Shown: positions 62,036-64,000 of the stretch, in pieces | Layout: each line of letters begins with the position of its first letter | How positions within the stretch are numbered: position 1 is the stretch's first letter | Assembly: GCF_019598945.1 (NCBI RefSeq) | Contig: NZ_CP080598.1 | Span: forward strand, 1,364,001-1,428,000 | Length of the DNA: 64,000 nucleotides | From: Sphaerospermopsis torques-reginae ITEP-024 | Lineage (GTDB): Bacteria > Cyanobacteriota > Cyanobacteriia > Cyanobacteriales > Nostocaceae | Direction of reading: 5' to 3' | Notes under the pieces: model-generated | The model's input: the letters and a program-made list of their open reading frames with translations, nothing else | Database searches by the model: none | What the model was told of the DNA's origin: nothing | Program-made: the position numbers and the translations under genes

Positions 62036-62562
62036 GTCCCATCTAACTCTAGTTCTAATTGTTGTTCTTTGTCGGTTTTGGGAATAATTTCGGGAAGTTG
62101 ATCAATTTGGAAATATTGGTGAAATTTTGGCGTGACTTGTAATGAATATGACCGGGATTCATTGTCTCGTCGTTTACGCACAAATCCTAATTCTACCAGT
62201 TCAGGAACGTGCTGATATACACCTGAACCCCGCAGTTCTATTAACTCACTTTGCAAAATGGGACTGTTAAGAGCGATCGCTGCTAAAGTCCGTAAAGCTC
62301 CCACACCCAACTCTACAGGGATCAAAGTCTGTACTAAATCATGAAAATCTGACCGCAGTTGCAAACTATAACCATTTGCGGTTTCGACAACTTCTAGCGC
62401 ACTATCTCGACGGGCATAATTATCCATCAGTTCAATTATACCTTCTTCTGCTGTATGGCGATCGCACCCAGCATACTCGGCTATTTCACTCACAGACAAA
62501 GGTTTACCCTTTAAATACAAAATCGCTTCTATTTTGATTGCTATGGCTATATTCTTGGACAT
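62023..62562 (-). CDS. scpB: SMC-ScpAB complex subunit ScpB
   Basis: A 179-residue protein of two winged-helix domains: KIEAILYLKGKPLSVSEIAEYAGCDRHTAEEGIIELMDNY and GALRTLAAIALNSPILQSELIELRGSGVYQHVPELVELGFVRKRR. ScpB dimers bind ScpA and regulate the SMC condensin in chromosome segregation. The last residues (QLELELDGTGDG) run into heptamer repeat DNA, so the natural end may have been altered. Confidence 0.9.
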   Translation of the reverse strand: MSKNIAIAIKIEAILYLKGKPLSVSEIAEYAGCDRHTAEEGIIELMDNYARRDSALEVVETANGYSLQLRSDFHDLVQTLIPVELGVGALRTLAAIALNSPILQSELIELRGSGVYQHVPELVELGFVRKRRDNESRSYSLQVTPKFHQYFQIDQLPEIIPKTDKEQQLELELDGTGDG

Positions 62563-62577
62563 ATTTAAAAGTTATAG

Positions 62578-62757
62578 GAATCAGGAGTCAGGAGGCAGGA
62601 GAATTTTAGATTTTAGATTTTAGATTTTAGATTGGATTCATGAAATACAATCCAAAATCAAAAATCCAAAATAAAATCACCAGTCCCCAGTCCCCAGTCC
62701 CCAGTCCCCAGTCCCCAGTCACCTGTCACCTGTCACCTGTCACCTGTCACCTGTTCC
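62578..62757. repeat. TAGATTT, CCCAGTC and ACCTGTC heptamer arrays
   Basis: Units of GGAGTCA (62582-62600), TAGATTT (62605-62634), CCCAGTC (about 62680-62720) and ACCTGTC (62721-62755). The right part overlaps the ispD 3' end. Open frames across this block are artefacts. Confidence 0.85.
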
Positions 62758-63431
62758 CTGTGACAGAGAATAAATTCTGCGATCGCCAAATCTTGAGGAG
62801 TTGTCACTTTCAAATTAGTCTCCTCTCCTGGTACTATCCGTACTTCAATCCCGCATTTTTCCAACAAAGCGGCATCATCTGTCACTTCCCAACCTTGACG
62901 CACACCCTCAGCATGACATTCTTTTAACAACTTCACATCAAATCCTTGGGGAGTTTGCGCTGCCCAAAGTTGCTCTCTGCTAGGTGTACTTTGAATTATG
63001 CCACTTTCCCCCACAACTTTCATTGTATCTTTTACAGGTATAGCCGCAATTAACCCTGGACAATGAAGAATAGCTGCTGCACAAGCATTAAATAAGTCCG
63101 GTGTAGCTAAACATCGCGCCCCATCATGAATTAATACCTGTTCAGCATTTTCTGGTAATGCCTGTAATCCGTTATAAACCGACTCTTGGCGGGTAGCACC
63201 ACCAGGAATAAACTCCACAGGTTTAGTTAGCTTTAAATCAGCCAAAATTGCCTTAAAGTCCTCCCAGTCATGAGGTTGGGAAATAATTCCGATCCAACTG
63301 ATAGCACTAGCAGCTTCCGCAGCTAACAAAGTCCAAGCAATAAGAGTTTTTGAGCGAACCTGTAATAACAGTTTATTGCGGTCAGCACCCATTCTTTTAC
63401 CGCTACCTGCGGCCGGAATTAATAAATACAC
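62733..63431 (-). CDS. ispD: 2-C-methyl-D-erythritol 4-phosphate cytidylyltransferase
   Basis: A 232-residue nucleotidyltransferase. The CTP-binding motif LLIPAAGSGKRMGADRNKLLL starts the protein, followed by IPGGATRQESVYNGL, VLIHDGARCLATPDL, IPVKDTMK and AAQTPQGFDVKLL, all typical of IspD. It makes CDP-methylerythritol in the MEP isoprenoid pathway. The last residues (REQVTGDR) and the stop are encoded by the ACCTGTC repeat array. It is divergent from the glycosyltransferase gene. Confidence 0.93.
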   Translation of the reverse strand: MYLLIPAAGSGKRMGADRNKLLLQVRSKTLIAWTLLAAEAASAISWIGIISQPHDWEDFKAILADLKLTKPVEFIPGGATRQESVYNGLQALPENAEQVLIHDGARCLATPDLFNACAAAILHCPGLIAAIPVKDTMKVVGESGIIQSTPSREQLWAAQTPQGFDVKLLKECHAEGVRQGWEVTDDAALLEKCGIEVRIVPGEETNLKVTTPQDLAIAEFILCHREQVTGDR

Positions 63432-63451
63432 AACTTTCCTCGATGTTTTAA

Positions 63452-63630
63452 ATAGCAGGAGGCAGGAGGCAGGAGGGAGGAGGCAGGAGTCAGGAGTCAG
63501 GATAAAGTATTTTCTTCTCCCTAATCACCAGTCCCCAATCACCAATCACCAATCACCAATCACCAATCACCAATCACCAATCACCAATCACCAATTACCA
63601 ATCACCCATTACCAATTACCATTCCCCATT
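63452..63630. repeat. GGAGGCA, CACCAAT and related heptamer arrays
   Basis: AGGAGGC/GGAGTCA units (63456-63502) and about nine ATCACCA(A) units (63525-63605), then CATTACC variants. They fill the divergent ispD-glycosyltransferase gap. Confidence 0.9.
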
Positions 63631-63673
63631 TCACCTAAAATAAGGACGATAAGCTTCAATAAATATATTATTT

Positions 63674-64000
63674 ATGCGAGTAGTAGCTTTTGCACCTGGT
63701 TCAATTGGCGACCAAGTTCTTTTTTTCCCCACTTTGGATGATCTCAAGCGTTCCTATCCTGACGCTTTGATAGATGTCGTTGTGGAACCCCGGTCTAAGG
63801 CTGCCTACCGAGTGAGCAAGTCAGTTCACGAGGTATTGACCTTTGATTACAAGGATCGTAATAGTTTAGCAGATTGGGGTAACTTGGTGGGAACAATCCG
63901 CGATCGCGAATATGATGTTGCCATCACTGCTGGAGAAAGTTGGTTTGTCGGTTTGTTTCTCTGGTTGACTGGTATTCCCACTCGCATTGGCTTCCAAGGT
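63674..64000 (+). CDS. Glycosyltransferase family 9 protein (partial, runs off the window)
   Basis: The open frame from ATG at 63674 continues to the window end (109 codons). MRVVAFAPGSIGDQVLFFPT and LDDLKRSYPDALIDVVVEPR match the start of heptosyltransferase-like GT9 enzymes, followed by DREYDVAITAGESWFVGLFLWLTGIPTRIGF. Such proteins transfer heptose or other sugars in lipopolysaccharide or glycan synthesis. Only the N-terminal domain is visible. Confidence 0.82.
   Translation, partial: MRVVAFAPGSIGDQVLFFPTLDDLKRSYPDALIDVVVEPRSKAAYRVSKSVHEVLTFDYKDRNSLADWGNLVGTIRDREYDVAITAGESWFVGLFLWLTGIPTRIGFQG

Noticed and set aside
62640-62927. Plus-strand frame over the ispD 3' end
   Set aside because: It reads CAGTCCC/CACCTGT repeats and the antisense of ispD.

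Overview
This window looks like a piece of chromosome from a filamentous, probably heterocyst-forming cyanobacterium (order Nostocales). The evidence is the gene content (psbZ, nblA, the desC-desA-desB desaturase cluster, a ferredoxin-type 8-vinyl reductase, a DHH-CBS-PcnB tRNA nucleotidyltransferase), frequent GCGATCGC (HIP1) sites, low GC, and many heptameric tandem repeats (STRRs), MITEs and insertion sequences. Species cannot be fixed from sequence alone.

Layout. 0-3.1 kb: an MgtC-like membrane protein and a PhnD-PAS-histidine kinase broken by one base. 3.1-6.8 kb: an IS1634-type element (frameshifted, with an internal 285-bp tandem duplication) sits between the last 44 codons of a chromate-transporter-like gene and a flavoprotein gene whose 3' end is missing, so DNA was lost here. 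6.7-29.4 kb: a large organosulfur island. It holds an SDR, a DUF442 phosphatase, two GST-family proteins, a methyltransferase, a PLP dehydratase, an aldo-keto reductase, an SLH/OprB porin, a nitroreductase, a sulfonate system (ssuB, two ssuA, ssuC, a TauD-type dioxygenase, ssuD, ssuE) and a divergent sulfate-ester module (GST, exported rhodanese, a new 50-aa exported peptide, exported formylglycine-generating enzyme, exported arylsulfatase).

29.4-34.7 kb: a frameshifted unknown gene, nblA, a PP2C phosphatase, an ABC1/UbiB kinase and a small coiled-coil protein. 34.9-39.3 kb: a single-polypeptide restriction-modification enzyme and a HicAB pair bracketed by dispersed repeats. 39.3-46.6 kb: housekeeping genes (CCA enzyme, psbZ, ribH, tRNA-Gly, a ProA homologue lacking the catalytic Cys, a DUF29 protein). 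47-53.5 kb: desaturases, a methionine gamma-lyase-family enzyme, a GxxExxY gene enclosed in inverted repeats, and the 8-vinyl reductase. 53.6-58.8 kb: an orphan HicB, an unknown exported protein, an intact IS1380-type element, a 5'-truncated gene and an isochorismatase-family hydrolase. 58.8-64 kb: LysM/M23 peptidase, HtrA protease, DUF760 protein, scpB, ispD and the start of a GT9 glycosyltransferase.

Main discovery. A 32-bp motif occurs six times, each time upstream of a gene or operon of the sulfur island and in the matching orientation (upstream of the methyltransferase/GST operon, the porin, ssuB, ssuD twice, and the GST/rhodanese/FGE/sulfatase operon). It is a good candidate operator of an organosulfur regulon. 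A second candidate system is the compact GxxExxY gene with closely matching terminal inverted repeats, which looks like a mobile cassette. Palindromic repeats are also inserted in frame inside the coding sequences of both the sulfatase and its maturase.
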